Positions 34,761-44,190 of a stretch of DNA of 63,581 bases are shown piece by piece. Where the stretch lies: NCBI RefSeq assembly GCF_001591605.1, contig NZ_BCVF01000024.1:1-63581 (forward strand), in the 5' to 3' direction. The notes below the pieces were generated by a model, which ran no database searches, was not told the origin of the DNA, and saw nothing but the letters and a program-made list of their open reading frames with translations. Position numbers and translations under genes: made by a program. Numbering within the stretch: the first letter of the stretch is position 1; each line of letters begins with the position of its first letter. Source of the DNA: Bacillus badius NBRC 15713. Lineage in GTDB: Bacteria; Bacillota; Bacilli; Bacillales; Domibacillaceae.

Positions 34761-36923
34761 TTATTTCAATTTTAATTTAGCCAGTGCATCAGCTAAAGCG
34801 GTATTAATCGGTTCATCCTTCGATTGTTTTTTCAAATATTGATTTACATCTTGCTTTGTCGCTTTATTTCCGGACTGCTGCTTCCGCCGCTTCTGGAAGG
34901 CCGACATTTTTTCTCTGTATCCGCATTTGCAGACAAAGATCTGTCCTTCCCCTTCCCCGCGAAGCTCAAGTTTTTTATGGCAGTTTGGACAGCGGGCATT
35001 CGTCAATTTTGCTACATTTTTGCGGTAGCCGCACTCTCGGTCCTGGCATACAAGCATCTTCCCTTTTTTTCCGTTCACTTCCAGCAATAATTTCCCGCAA
35101 TCCGGACATTGGCTGCCCGTTATATTATCATGCTTGAACTTTTTGTCGCTGTTTTTAATTTCATTGGTTACTGCTTTGGTATAACTGCCAATTTCTTTCA
35201 TAAAAGCTTGCGGCTTCAGTTTGCCCTTCGCAATGGCCTCAAGCTTTTGCTCCCACTCTCCTGTTAAAGCTGGCGACTTTAATTCGCTTGGCACCAGTTC
35301 GAGCAATTGCTTGCCTTTGGAGGTAAGAATGATATCTTTGCCTTTCTTCTCGATTAAAAAGGTATTAAACAGCTTTTCGATAATATCTGCCCGGGTCGCC
35401 ACTGTTCCAAGTCCGCCTGTCTGGCTGAGCGTTTGTTTGAGCTGTTTGTTTTCCTCTTCCATGTACTTTGCCGGGTTTTCCATTGCTGACAAAAGGGTTC
35501 CTTCGTTAAAACGGGCCGGCGGGCTCGTTTCTCCCCGGGTAGGCGTTAACGCCGTTACTTCAAGCTCTGCTCCTTGTTTAACAGGAGGCAGGGAAGCTTC
35601 ATCGTCTTCCTCTTTCCCGTACACTTCTTTCCAGCCAAGAGAAGTAATGACTTTTCCTTTAGCTGTAAATGCCTCTGATCCAATCTTTGCTTCCACTGTC
35701 GTTTGCTCGTACTCAAACGGCGGCAGCAATACAGCTAAAAAGCGCTTAACAATTAAATCGTAAATCTTACGCTCTTTGTCGCTTAAATCATTTAAAATAG
35801 CAGTTTGCTCCGTCGGTACAATGGCATGATGATCCGATACCTTGGCATCGTTGACAAAAGACTTGTTTGGCTTGATTCCGTTTTTCTTTACCTTAGCTGC
35901 ATATTTCGTATAAGGAGTAATTTCGACAGCCTCTACTCTCTCTCTCAGCGTATCCACCATATCGCTTGATAAATAGCGGGAATCGGTACGCGGATAAGTA
36001 ACAAGCTTATGCTGTTCATACAGCTTTTGCATAATCGACAGTGTTTCTTTTGCCGAATAGCCAAAAATTTTGTGGGCATCGCGCTGAAGCTCCGTTAAAT
36101 CGTACAGCTCGGGAGCATAAGACTTTTTGGCCGCCTTTTTCACACTGGCAACCACCGCTTTCTGGCCGCGAATCGCCTTTAAAAGTTGATCCCGCTTTTC
36201 TTCTGAAAAGGTTTTCGTGTCATTTGACTTTGCGTCTTTCCAGGTCAGCTTAATGTCTCCGGAGACGGCAGCAATGCCATAATAGCTTTTGGGCTTGAAT
36301 TGCTTAATTTCTTCTTCCCTTCTTGCAATGATCGCCAACGTAGGAGTCTGCACACGGCCGCAGGAAAGCTGGGCATTAAACTTTGTAGTTAAAGCCCGGG
36401 TAGCATTAATTCCGACAAGCCAGTCGGCTTCTGCACGGGCTACAGCGGAACGGTACAAATTTTCATACTCCCGGCCGTCTTTTAGGTTTTTAAACCCTTC
36501 ACGAATCGCTTTGTCCGTAACAGATGAAATCCATAAACGCCTTACCGGCTTTTTCACATGTGCTTTATCAATAATCCAGCGCCCAACGAGTTCCCCCTCG
36601 CGCCCGGCATCTGTAGCAATCACAATGTCCTTTACATCTTTACGATTCAATTGCGTTTTTACGGCTTGAAATTGCTTGCCGGTTTTCTTGATGACAACCG
36701 TTTTTAAATGGTCCGGCATAAGCGGCAAATCAGCCAGATTCCATGTCTTGTATTGATTGCCATACGCCTCAGGGTCAGCATGAGTCACTAAGTGCCCAAG
36801 CGCCCATGTCACAATATAGCGGTCTCCTTCCAAAAAGCCGTTCCCTTTTTTGCCGCATTTCAACACGCGGGCAATATCGCGGGCAACGGACGGCTTCTCA
36901 GCTAACACGACTGTTTTGCTCAT
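34761..36923 (-). CDS. topB: DNA topoisomerase III (type IA)
   Basis: Single-strand-passing topoisomerase, 720 residues. The TOPRIM domain has AEKPSVARDIARVL (8-21) and ATDAGREGE (103-111). The catalytic tyrosine is Y310 in HKLVTYPRTDSRYL. The tail carries two zinc-ribbon-like repeats (CPDCGKLLLEV..CQDRECGY and CPNCHKKLEL..CKCGY) and a basic Lys-rich end. A TATAAT is visible just upstream on the minus strand. It may work with RecQ (also in this window) on recombination intermediates, as in other bacteria. Confidence 0.96.
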   Translation of the reverse strand: MSKTVVLAEKPSVARDIARVLKCGKKGNGFLEGDRYIVTWALGHLVTHADPEAYGNQYKTWNLADLPLMPDHLKTVVIKKTGKQFQAVKTQLNRKDVKDIVIATDAGREGELVGRWIIDKAHVKKPVRRLWISSVTDKAIREGFKNLKDGREYENLYRSAVARAEADWLVGINATRALTTKFNAQLSCGRVQTPTLAIIARREEEIKQFKPKSYYGIAAVSGDIKLTWKDAKSNDTKTFSEEKRDQLLKAIRGQKAVVASVKKAAKKSYAPELYDLTELQRDAHKIFGYSAKETLSIMQKLYEQHKLVTYPRTDSRYLSSDMVDTLRERVEAVEITPYTKYAAKVKKNGIKPNKSFVNDAKVSDHHAIVPTEQTAILNDLSDKERKIYDLIVKRFLAVLLPPFEYEQTTVEAKIGSEAFTAKGKVITSLGWKEVYGKEEDDEASLPPVKQGAELEVTALTPTRGETSPPARFNEGTLLSAMENPAKYMEEENKQLKQTLSQTGGLGTVATRADIIEKLFNTFLIEKKGKDIILTSKGKQLLELVPSELKSPALTGEWEQKLEAIAKGKLKPQAFMKEIGSYTKAVTNEIKNSDKKFKHDNITGSQCPDCGKLLLEVNGKKGKMLVCQDRECGYRKNVAKLTNARCPNCHKKLELRGEGEGQIFVCKCGYREKMSAFQKRRKQQSGNKATKQDVNQYLKKQSKDEPINTALADALAKLKLK

Positions 36924-37166
36924 AGTAACATCCTTTCATTTTTACACTGCTCCTATTATATCATTTGTTCCGATAAATGGCGTTCCCCTGCCACTCTGTT
37001 TCTAACTCCAGGCGTATTCCAGCTACTGGGCCGCCACGGCCAAATTTGCATAAAACCAGCTGCTTGTTTTCAGTAAGCTCGTGACTTCCTTCTTTTTTTC
37101 GTTTATATTTGGTAAAAACATTGTATTTTAGCATATTTATCTATTACTCAGAAAGGAGTGTTCGTT

Positions 37167-39383
37167 ATGCTATTGCAAAAACGCGGCGACATCCCTTACA
37201 TTCTCGGACTAGTTTTTTTGCTTGCCGGTGTCATTTACTTTTTCGCGTCTAACTGGCCGCTGCTCGATCGTCCTGTAAAAATCGGACTGAGTATGCTGAT
37301 GATTGCTGCCTGCTTTATCATTTCACTCATGTATAAGAGGAGCGCTACTTTTGCTTATCTAAGCAATTGGTGGCTTCTGGCCTCAGCTATTGCCTTTGGT
37401 GCAGGTGTCGCCCTCGTTGGGCAAATGTATAATTCCCATGCAGATTCGTATGTATTATTCTTGATTTGGCTTATACCTGTTATTTTGCTTGCCGTGCTGA
37501 CCAACTATCAGCCTTTTTTCTGGCTGTCGTTTCTGCTGCTGGAGCTGACGATTTGGCTGAAAATTTATCCTGTTGGCGTGTGGGTCGATTATTCAGATGC
37601 CGAAGAAGCTTTTCTGTATGGAGCGCTCATTGTACTTCATTTGCTTTTCTTTTATTTGCTGAAAAAAGCCCGTCTTGAAAAAATCGGATTTCTCGCGCTT
37701 ATTGTGACGCAGTATTGTTCTGTTTTTTTACTAGTCAAGCACTCTCTTTATCATCTTTTTTCCGACTTTGAACCTTCGTCCGTTGCATACCTGGCTCTTC
37801 ATGGAGTGTATATTTTTTTAATCGTGCGCTTCTGGAAAAGCTTTATGAACGACCGGAAAAGCCACCCGTTTATTATGGCTGTGCATTTGCTTTTCTTTGG
37901 GCTTTATGTAGTATATAATGCCTTTCTTATTTACATTATGATGTTCGGAGAAACCGTTTTTTTCACTGGCTTTCTTCTCCTAATTGCTGTCTTTGGATTC
38001 AGTGTCTATGTTTTGCAAAAGCTGGCAAAAACGGCGAAGGAACAAGATAAAAAATGGAGCCGTTACACATATAAGTTCTTTGTTGCCGTTCTTTCTTTTT
38101 TAGGGACGATTATCGCTATATTATCCACTAGCTCCTTTGCATTCCTGCTCTTTAGTGATGGGGAAGGATTAAAATATAGCTTTCTCTTCCTTGGTGCCGC
38201 CTTGGCTGTCTCCGGATTCTTTATCTCAAAAAAAGAATGGGTCGTTGTGCGCCTTACTTTACAGGTCACCGGCATCGCCTTTTTGTTTCTCTTTGCTTAC
38301 TGGCAGGGGGAAACCTGGTTTTTCTGGCTGATGGCCGTGCTTTTCCTCGCCATGAGCATTTTATTTTCTTCCTTGCGGGATGTGCTGCTCTATTACTTAG
38401 CCGCTAATGGCGCACTTAGCAGCGCTGCTCTAGCTTCTCTATCAGATCTGGGCCTTTCTGAAGAATGGATGAAGCTGGCGTTTCTGTTATTGGGGATCTT
38501 CAATGCTGTTCTTTTTGCCAAACGGCCTGGGCAGCGCCTCGGCTTGCTTGCCTATCTGCTGTCCCTTTATTATTTCTTTTCACTGACAGCTGAAGACGGG
38601 CAATTAGTTGTACTCTCTATCTTGTTTCATCTTATCTTTGCCGGGTATGCTTACTTCCATTTAGCATATCCCCAAAGCCAATCCAGGCTCTATAAATGGG
38701 CAACCTGGATAGCTGTTTCCGCTTTTCTTGTCTGGAAATATTATGAGTTTATTTGGAAATTGCTGCACAAGTCGCTCGCATTTTTCATTGTCAGCGCTCT
38801 GTTTTTCCTTCTCTTTTACTGGTGGGGCAGAAAACATACAGAGACAGCGCGGAATATTAGGCAGTGGAGCTGGAAGCCGATTGCCATTCTTTTAACCGCC
38901 CAGCTGGCCTTTATTGGGATTGTCTCCTGGCAAAAAGAGCAGCTGCTGCAAAACGGAGAACTTGTCGCTCTTCAATTGGAGCCGCTGGACCCTCGTTCGC
39001 TGCTTCAAGGTGATTATGTTCAGCTGAACTACGCCATTCACAGCGCTTACCAAGAAGAGCAGCAACGGCGGGAGCTTCCAGAAGGAAAGCTCTACGTCGA
39101 GTTACAGAAAACGACGGAAAGCGTTCCTTATCACGGAACGGATATAGCGATTTACCAGCCTGTTCGTTTTACAGAGAAAGAACAGCCGGCGCTTGTTCAT
39201 GAGAAAGCCGTCACTATTCGGGGGAAAAGCCGCTATGGCAATCTCAACTTGGGCATTGAGCATTTCTTTATCCCTGAGAATACTGGAGCAGACTGGGAAG
39301 AGAAAAACATTGCTCTTGTCCGCGTAGCTGAAAATGGAGATGCAATTTTAGAAACATTGGTACGTAGAAACAAAGAGCAATAG
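37167..39383 (+). CDS. large membrane protein with DUF2157 and GDYXXLXY domains
   Basis: About 738 residues with roughly 20 hydrophobic segments. N-terminal DUF2157-like region: ILGLVFLLAGVIYFFASNWP and LSMLMIAACFIISLMYKR. The C-terminal extracytoplasmic domain (about 600-738) carries the namesake GDYVQLNYAI after LDPRSLLQ, placing it in the GDYXXLXY family. The start is ATG at 37167, eight bases after AAAGGAG (37152-37158); the in-frame GTG at 37158 overlaps that site. Monocistronic. In many bacteria these two domains are on separate neighbouring genes. Function unknown. Confidence 0.85.
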   Translation: MLLQKRGDIPYILGLVFLLAGVIYFFASNWPLLDRPVKIGLSMLMIAACFIISLMYKRSATFAYLSNWWLLASAIAFGAGVALVGQMYNSHADSYVLFLIWLIPVILLAVLTNYQPFFWLSFLLLELTIWLKIYPVGVWVDYSDAEEAFLYGALIVLHLLFFYLLKKARLEKIGFLALIVTQYCSVFLLVKHSLYHLFSDFEPSSVAYLALHGVYIFLIVRFWKSFMNDRKSHPFIMAVHLLFFGLYVVYNAFLIYIMMFGETVFFTGFLLLIAVFGFSVYVLQKLAKTAKEQDKKWSRYTYKFFVAVLSFLGTIIAILSTSSFAFLLFSDGEGLKYSFLFLGAALAVSGFFISKKEWVVVRLTLQVTGIAFLFLFAYWQGETWFFWLMAVLFLAMSILFSSLRDVLLYYLAANGALSSAALASLSDLGLSEEWMKLAFLLLGIFNAVLFAKRPGQRLGLLAYLLSLYYFFSLTAEDGQLVVLSILFHLIFAGYAYFHLAYPQSQSRLYKWATWIAVSAFLVWKYYEFIWKLLHKSLAFFIVSALFFLLFYWWGRKHTETARNIRQWSWKPIAILLTAQLAFIGIVSWQKEQLLQNGELVALQLEPLDPRSLLQGDYVQLNYAIHSAYQEEQQRRELPEGKLYVELQKTTESVPYHGTDIAIYQPVRFTEKEQPALVHEKAVTIRGKSRYGNLNLGIEHFFIPENTGADWEEKNIALVRVAENGDAILETLVRRNKEQ

Positions 39384-39577
39384 CATGATATTTTTGTCAA
39401 TTTAAAAGAAATTCATCCTACAAAAGCCGGGAAATATCCGGCTTTTGTAATGCAATTGTAATATTACACGATAAAGTGTAACATCACACCCTTCATTTTT
39501 CTGGTATATTAGCCTCAGATAAACATATTGCTACAAAAAATCCAATTTAGAAGCGGAAGGGTAACAGGGTGAATCGG

Positions 39578-40027
39578 ATGAAAAAATGGTTAACTGCAAT
39601 AGTAAGTTCGTTGATTTTAAGTGTCAGTTTATTAATGCCTTTACATTCAGCAGACGCAGCTTATTCTGCAGACTCTGTCATTGCTGAAGCGAAAAAACAT
39701 ATTGGTACACCGTATAAATGGGGCGGCACGACTCCAAAAGGGTTTGATTGCTCCGGATTTATTCAATACACACATAAGCAAGTCGGCCTGTCCTTGCCAA
39801 GAACAGCTGCACAAATGTATCAAAAAGGCACAGCTGTCAAGAAAAGCGACATGGAACCAGGCGATTTAATTTTCTTCAGTACATATAGCAAAGGCGCTTC
39901 CCATGTAGGCATTTACTTAGGAGATAACGAATTTATCCACTCAGCCTCCAAAGGGGTTCGCATTGATAAAGTAAGCAACTCCTATTATAAGAAAAGATAC
40001 CTAGGCTCTAAGCGCATTGCTCAATAA
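39578..40027 (+). CDS. secreted NlpC/P60 peptidoglycan endopeptidase
   Basis: Exported cysteine peptidase cleaving gamma-D-Glu-meso-DAP peptide bonds in the wall. The signal peptide ends near residue 28 (LLMPLHSADAAYS). The catalytic triad is C58 (KGFDCSGF), H109 (GASHVGIYLG) and H121 (EFIHSASKG). It has only the catalytic domain, about 149 residues, with no LysM or SH3 domain. Start ATG 39578 follows GGTGA; a GTG at 39569 is an alternative with nearly equal support. Terminator at 40039-40070. Confidence 0.92.
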   Translation: MKKWLTAIVSSLILSVSLLMPLHSADAAYSADSVIAEAKKHIGTPYKWGGTTPKGFDCSGFIQYTHKQVGLSLPRTAAQMYQKGTAVKKSDMEPGDLIFFSTYSKGASHVGIYLGDNEFIHSASKGVRIDKVSNSYYKKRYLGSKRIAQ

Positions 40028-40038
40028 TAAACCATTAG

Positions 40039-40070
40039 AAACCCCGGCTCATGGAGAGAGCCGGGGTTTT
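40039..40070. terminator. bidirectional terminator
   Basis: AAACCCCGGCTC pairs perfectly with GAGCCGGGGTTT, followed by T, between convergent genes. Confidence 0.85.
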
Positions 40071-40084
40071 CTGTTCATTTACAG

Positions 40085-41413
40085 CTAAGCTGTTTTCTCT
40101 TTCTTTACTTTTCTTGCCTCAATCATGTGAATATGATGGCCGTCCACATCGCGGATAATAAATTGATAGCCGTCCTGTTCCAGCGCATCGCCGAGAGCCA
40201 CATCAATTTTTTGAGTCAGAAACCATCCGCCAAGCGTATCTACATCTTCTTCCTCTAAATGAATGCCAAGAAGGTCATTCACTTCTGTAATTAATACCCG
40301 CGCACTCAGCATATACTGCCCGGCGGCGATTTTTTGGATTTCCGGCTTCTCATCTGAATCAAATTCATCACGAATTTCACCGACAATTTCCTCTAAAATA
40401 TCTTCTACTGTCACTAGACCCGATGTTCCGCCGTATTCATCCAATAGTATCGCCATATGAATCCGCTCTTTTTGCATTTTTAGCAGCAGGTCGTGAATCG
40501 GTATCGTTTCAATTACGCTGATAACTGGTTTCACAAACCATTCCAGCGGCTGCTCATCGTAATTGTCCTTGCTTAAGAAATAAGAAAATATTTCTTTAAT
40601 ATTTACCATGCCAAGGATATTATCTTTATCCCCATCGTCTACTGGATAACGTGTGTATTTCTCGCTTTTTAAGATATCGGTGATTTCCGCCCATGTTAAA
40701 TCTTTACTTAACGTCACCATCTCTGTGCGCGGTACCATAATCTCTTTGGCAATTCTTTCATCAAATTCAAAAATGTTATCCACATACTTATATTCCGATT
40801 GATTAATTTCCCCGCTTTTATAGCTTTCTGACAAAATAATGCGCAGCTCCTCTTCCGAATGGGCAACCTCATGCTCAGAAGCCGGCTCCAGTCCAAACAG
40901 GCCGGTGAAAAAGCGGGCTGAACTGTTCAATACCCAAATAAACGGGTACATCACCCGGTAAAACAATACAAGCGCTGGCGAAAAAGCTAAAGTTAACCAC
41001 TCCGCCTTTTGAATAGCCAGCGTCTTTGGCGCTAATTCTCCAATCACCACATGAAGAAAAGTGATAAAGGCAAAAGCAATGACAAAGGACAGCACTCCCG
41101 TTATAGACGGGGCTAAATCCAGCTTTTCAAAGAGCGGATGCAGCAAGTGCTCAACTGTCGGCTCCCCTAGCCAGCCAAGTCCAAGGGACGTAATAGTAAT
41201 GCCGAGCTGGCAAGCTGATAAATATTCATCCATGTTCGTAACGACCTTTTTGGCAACGGTCGCCTTTTTATTTCCCTCAGCAATCAATTGATTGATCCGC
41301 GACATTCTGACCTTTACAATAGCAAACTCAGAAGACACGAAAAAGCCTGAGAAGCCAATTAATATGGCAATGAGCAAAAAATTGACGATAATCAAAGACG
41401 GCAAGGAAAGCAA
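40085..41413 (-). CDS. CNNM/CBS-domain membrane protein (hemolysin C / MpfA-like)
   Basis: 442 residues. N-terminal CNNM (DUF21) domain with three or four membrane segments ([20 protein letters not shown]), a central CBS pair ([14 protein letters not shown] and [26 protein letters not shown]), and a C-terminal CorC/HlyC transporter-associated domain. Relatives such as MpfA of Bacillus and Staphylococcus export or balance Mg2+. The start appears to be TTG at 41413, with a weak ribosome binding site (GGAATGGGG about 20 bases away); no in-frame ATG lies near. N-terminus uncertain. Confidence 0.88.
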   Translation of the reverse strand: MLSLPSLIIVNFLLIAILIGFSGFFVSSEFAIVKVRMSRINQLIAEGNKKATVAKKVVTNMDEYLSACQLGITITSLGLGWLGEPTVEHLLHPLFEKLDLAPSITGVLSFVIAFAFITFLHVVIGELAPKTLAIQKAEWLTLAFSPALVLFYRVMYPFIWVLNSSARFFTGLFGLEPASEHEVAHSEEELRIILSESYKSGEINQSEYKYVDNIFEFDERIAKEIMVPRTEMVTLSKDLTWAEITDILKSEKYTRYPVDDGDKDNILGMVNIKEIFSYFLSKDNYDEQPLEWFVKPVISVIETIPIHDLLLKMQKERIHMAILLDEYGGTSGLVTVEDILEEIVGEIRDEFDSDEKPEIQKIAAGQYMLSARVLITEVNDLLGIHLEEEDVDTLGGWFLTQKIDVALGDALEQDGYQFIIRDVDGHHIHMIEARKVKKEKTA

Positions 41414-41708
41414 AGAATGAAAGATGATAACGGGTCCCCATTCCTTTCTTGGCTTTCCTCTTTCACCTCCCGTGCAAGTTTATAATTCCCTTTTACCCCA
41501 TTAGAAATCATTCGTAACAAAAAGAATCGTATGTAGAGAATGGCCAGCAGTTTCCATTTCCTTTATTCTTTTACCATTTTTACGAACCTATACGCAGAAA
41601 ACAGCGCTCTCTCCTTCATTTTAATAAAAATAAGGGGCAGTTTCCATTTTAAAGTCCCCATAGTAAAATGAAGAAAGGCACGTTACTTTATGATGAGAGG
41701 TTTTGAAC

Positions 41709-43265
41709 ATGAGCATTTTAACAGTTGAGCATTTAAGCCACGGTTTCGGAGACCGGGCCATTTTTGATAATGTATCTTTCCGTCTTCTGAAGGGTGAACA
41801 TATCGGGCTGATCGGCGCGAACGGAGAAGGCAAGTCCACCTTCATGAATATCATCACCGGACAGCTTCAGCCGGACGAAGGCAAAATATCCTGGGCGAAG
41901 CATGTTCGCGTCGGCTATTTAGATCAGCATGCCATTCTTGAACGCGGGATGACGATTCGTGATGTTTTAAAAACAGCTTTTCAATATTTGTTTGATTTAG
42001 AAACAGAAATGAATGACTTGTTCGCGAAAATGGGCGAAGCCTCTCCAGAAGAATTGGAGAAGCTTCTCGATGAAACCGGAACCATTCAAGATTTGTTGAC
42101 GAACAATGACTTTTATGTAATCGATGCTAAAGTAGAAGAAATTGCGCGCGGACTTGGACTCGATGAGATCGGCCTTGATCGTGACGTTCACGACTTAAGC
42201 GGCGGGCAGCGGACGAAAATATTGCTGGCTAAGCTGCTTTTAGAAAAGCCGGATATCTTGCTTCTTGATGAGCCGACAAACTATTTGGATGAACAGCATA
42301 TTGAATGGCTGAAGCGCTACCTGCAGGAATACGAAAATGCCTTTATTCTTATTTCTCATGACATTCCCTTTTTAAATAGTGTCATTAATTTAATCTATCA
42401 CATGGAAAATCAAGGATTAAATCGTTATGCAGGCTCCTACGATGAGTTCATGAAAGTATATGAAATGAAAAAACAGCAGCTTGAAGCCGCCTATAAAAAG
42501 CAGCAGCAGGAAATTGCTGATCTGAAAGACTTCGTGGCCCGCAACAAAGCACGGGTATCGACAAGAAATATGGCGATGTCGAGACAGAAAAAACTCGACA
42601 AAATGGAGGTTATCGAGCTGGCCCAAGAACGCCCTAAACCTGAGTTCCATTTTAAAGAAGGCCGGACATCCGGGAAGTTAATCTTCGAAACCAGCAACCT
42701 CGTTATCGGTTACAATGAACCGCTGTCCAAGCCGCTGAACTTGCGCATGGAACGAGGTCAAAAGGTCGCTTTAACTGGAGCAAACGGCATCGGGAAAACC
42801 ACTCTGCTCCGCAGCATCCTTGGTGAAATCCAACCGCTATCGGGCACAGTGGAACGAGGAGAGTCCCTGCAAATCGGCTATTTCGAGCAAGAAATCAAAT
42901 CTGACAACAACCGGACTTGCATCGAGGAATTATGGAGTGAGTTTCCAGCCTTCACTCAGTATGAAGTTCGCGCCTCTTTAGCAAAGTGCGGATTAACAAC
43001 AAAACATATAGAAAGCAAAGTCAGTGTCTTAAGCGGCGGTGAAAAAGCAAAAGTACGGCTTTGTAAATTGATCAATAAAGAAACCAATCTGCTTGTTCTT
43101 GATGAACCGACTAACCATTTGGATGTAGATGCTAAAGCGGAATTGCTGCGCGCCTTGAAGGCGTACAAAGGAAGCATTTTACTCATCTCCCATGAGCCAG
43201 AGTTCTACCAGCAAGTGGCAACAGAAGTATGGAACTGTGAATCATGGACGACAAAGGTGTTTTAA
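41709..43265 (+). CDS. ABC-F family ATPase (YfmM-like)
   Basis: Soluble protein with two ABC domains and no membrane segment, 518 residues, acting on ribosomes as translation factors of the ABC-F class. First Walker A GANGEGKS, second GANGIGKT; signatures LSGGQRTKILLAKLLL and LSGGEKAKVRLCKLI; Walker B LLLDEPTNYLD and LVLDEPTNHLD. The inter-domain linker (about 245-305) is a charged helical pair (KKQQLEAAYKKQQQEIADL). Start ATG 41709 after GAGAGG. B. subtilis YfmM lies next to the helicase gene yfmL; here the matching helicase is at 46168-47322. Confidence 0.92.
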   Translation: MSILTVEHLSHGFGDRAIFDNVSFRLLKGEHIGLIGANGEGKSTFMNIITGQLQPDEGKISWAKHVRVGYLDQHAILERGMTIRDVLKTAFQYLFDLETEMNDLFAKMGEASPEELEKLLDETGTIQDLLTNNDFYVIDAKVEEIARGLGLDEIGLDRDVHDLSGGQRTKILLAKLLLEKPDILLLDEPTNYLDEQHIEWLKRYLQEYENAFILISHDIPFLNSVINLIYHMENQGLNRYAGSYDEFMKVYEMKKQQLEAAYKKQQQEIADLKDFVARNKARVSTRNMAMSRQKKLDKMEVIELAQERPKPEFHFKEGRTSGKLIFETSNLVIGYNEPLSKPLNLRMERGQKVALTGANGIGKTTLLRSILGEIQPLSGTVERGESLQIGYFEQEIKSDNNRTCIEELWSEFPAFTQYEVRASLAKCGLTTKHIESKVSVLSGGEKAKVRLCKLINKETNLLVLDEPTNHLDVDAKAELLRALKAYKGSILLISHEPEFYQQVATEVWNCESWTTKVF

Positions 43266-43496
43266 AACGGTCAATTGAACATAGAAAAGTGGTCTGTATA
43301 CCTTTAAATCTTGTGCGTCTCCGCCAGAGCAGAGGCAGAGGCGCTGTTGCTTTTTACAGCTGAAAAAGCTGTGTCTAAACGCTTATTTTCCTGTCCATCC
43401 TAAGATTCGACAGTATTCGCTGTCATCTTTCAGTACAATAAGTAGAAAAATGCGGCAAATCAGAAAAACAACTTATTTATATAGGAGCGTACCAAA

Positions 43497-44162
43497 ATGG
43501 CCAAACGAATTGCTTTATCTTGGAGCGGAGGCAAAGACAGCTGCATGGCTCTCGAACGGTTAGTTGCTGCCGGCTACGAAGTGGCCCTCCTTGTCACCAC
43601 TGTCCCTCAAGAATTAAACCGGACATTCGCTCATGGAGAAAAAACAGAAATGATTGAACAGCAAAGTGACTCTTTGTCGATACCTGTCCACTTTATTCGT
43701 TGTTCATTGAATGCTTACACTGAGACATTCATCGAAGATTTAGTCCAGCTTAAAAGCCGTTACGGCTTGGATGGCATAGCCTTCGGAGACATTTATTTAG
43801 AAGGGCATCGGCAATGGGGGGAAGAGGTTGCCGCTGCGGCTGGCTTAGAAGCTCTCTATCCTCTTTGGTGCCGCCCTGAGGATAGTGTGAAATTGTTAAC
43901 TGCTTTTATTGAATTAGGATACAAAGCGGCTGTTATCCGCATACGCAAGGATGTACTGGATGACTCTTGGCTTGGAAAAGAATTAGATCAGAATTTTTTA
44001 GAAGCCATTCAACAACAAACGGTTTGTCCGCTTGGCGAAAACGGCGAATTTCATACGTTTGTTTGGGACGGGCCCCTTTTTCAGTACCCTGTGCGATTCA
44101 CATACGGACAAATCCTTTCACAGGATAGCAGCCAGCGGCTAGAAATTCATCCGCTCATTTAA
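43497..44162 (+). CDS. DUF71/Dph6-like ATP pyrophosphatase
   Basis: 221 residues, adenine-nucleotide alpha-hydrolase fold. PP-loop SWSGGKDSCMALERL (residues 8-22), CRPEDSVKLL, IRIRKDVLDDSWLG and the C-terminal GENGEFHTFVWDGPLF. Eukaryotic and archaeal members are diphthine-ammonia ligases (diphthamide), which bacteria lack. Comparative genomics has linked many bacterial members to B12 salvage. Here it stands outside the corrinoid operon, about 24 kb away, followed closely by the PAS-PP2C gene. It could supply an amidation activity; substrate unknown. Confidence 0.85.
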   Translation: MAKRIALSWSGGKDSCMALERLVAAGYEVALLVTTVPQELNRTFAHGEKTEMIEQQSDSLSIPVHFIRCSLNAYTETFIEDLVQLKSRYGLDGIAFGDIYLEGHRQWGEEVAAAAGLEALYPLWCRPEDSVKLLTAFIELGYKAAVIRIRKDVLDDSWLGKELDQNFLEAIQQQTVCPLGENGEFHTFVWDGPLFQYPVRFTYGQILSQDSSQRLEIHPLI

Positions 44163-44190
44163 TGAATCAATTGAAAAAGGGGGTTCGTTA

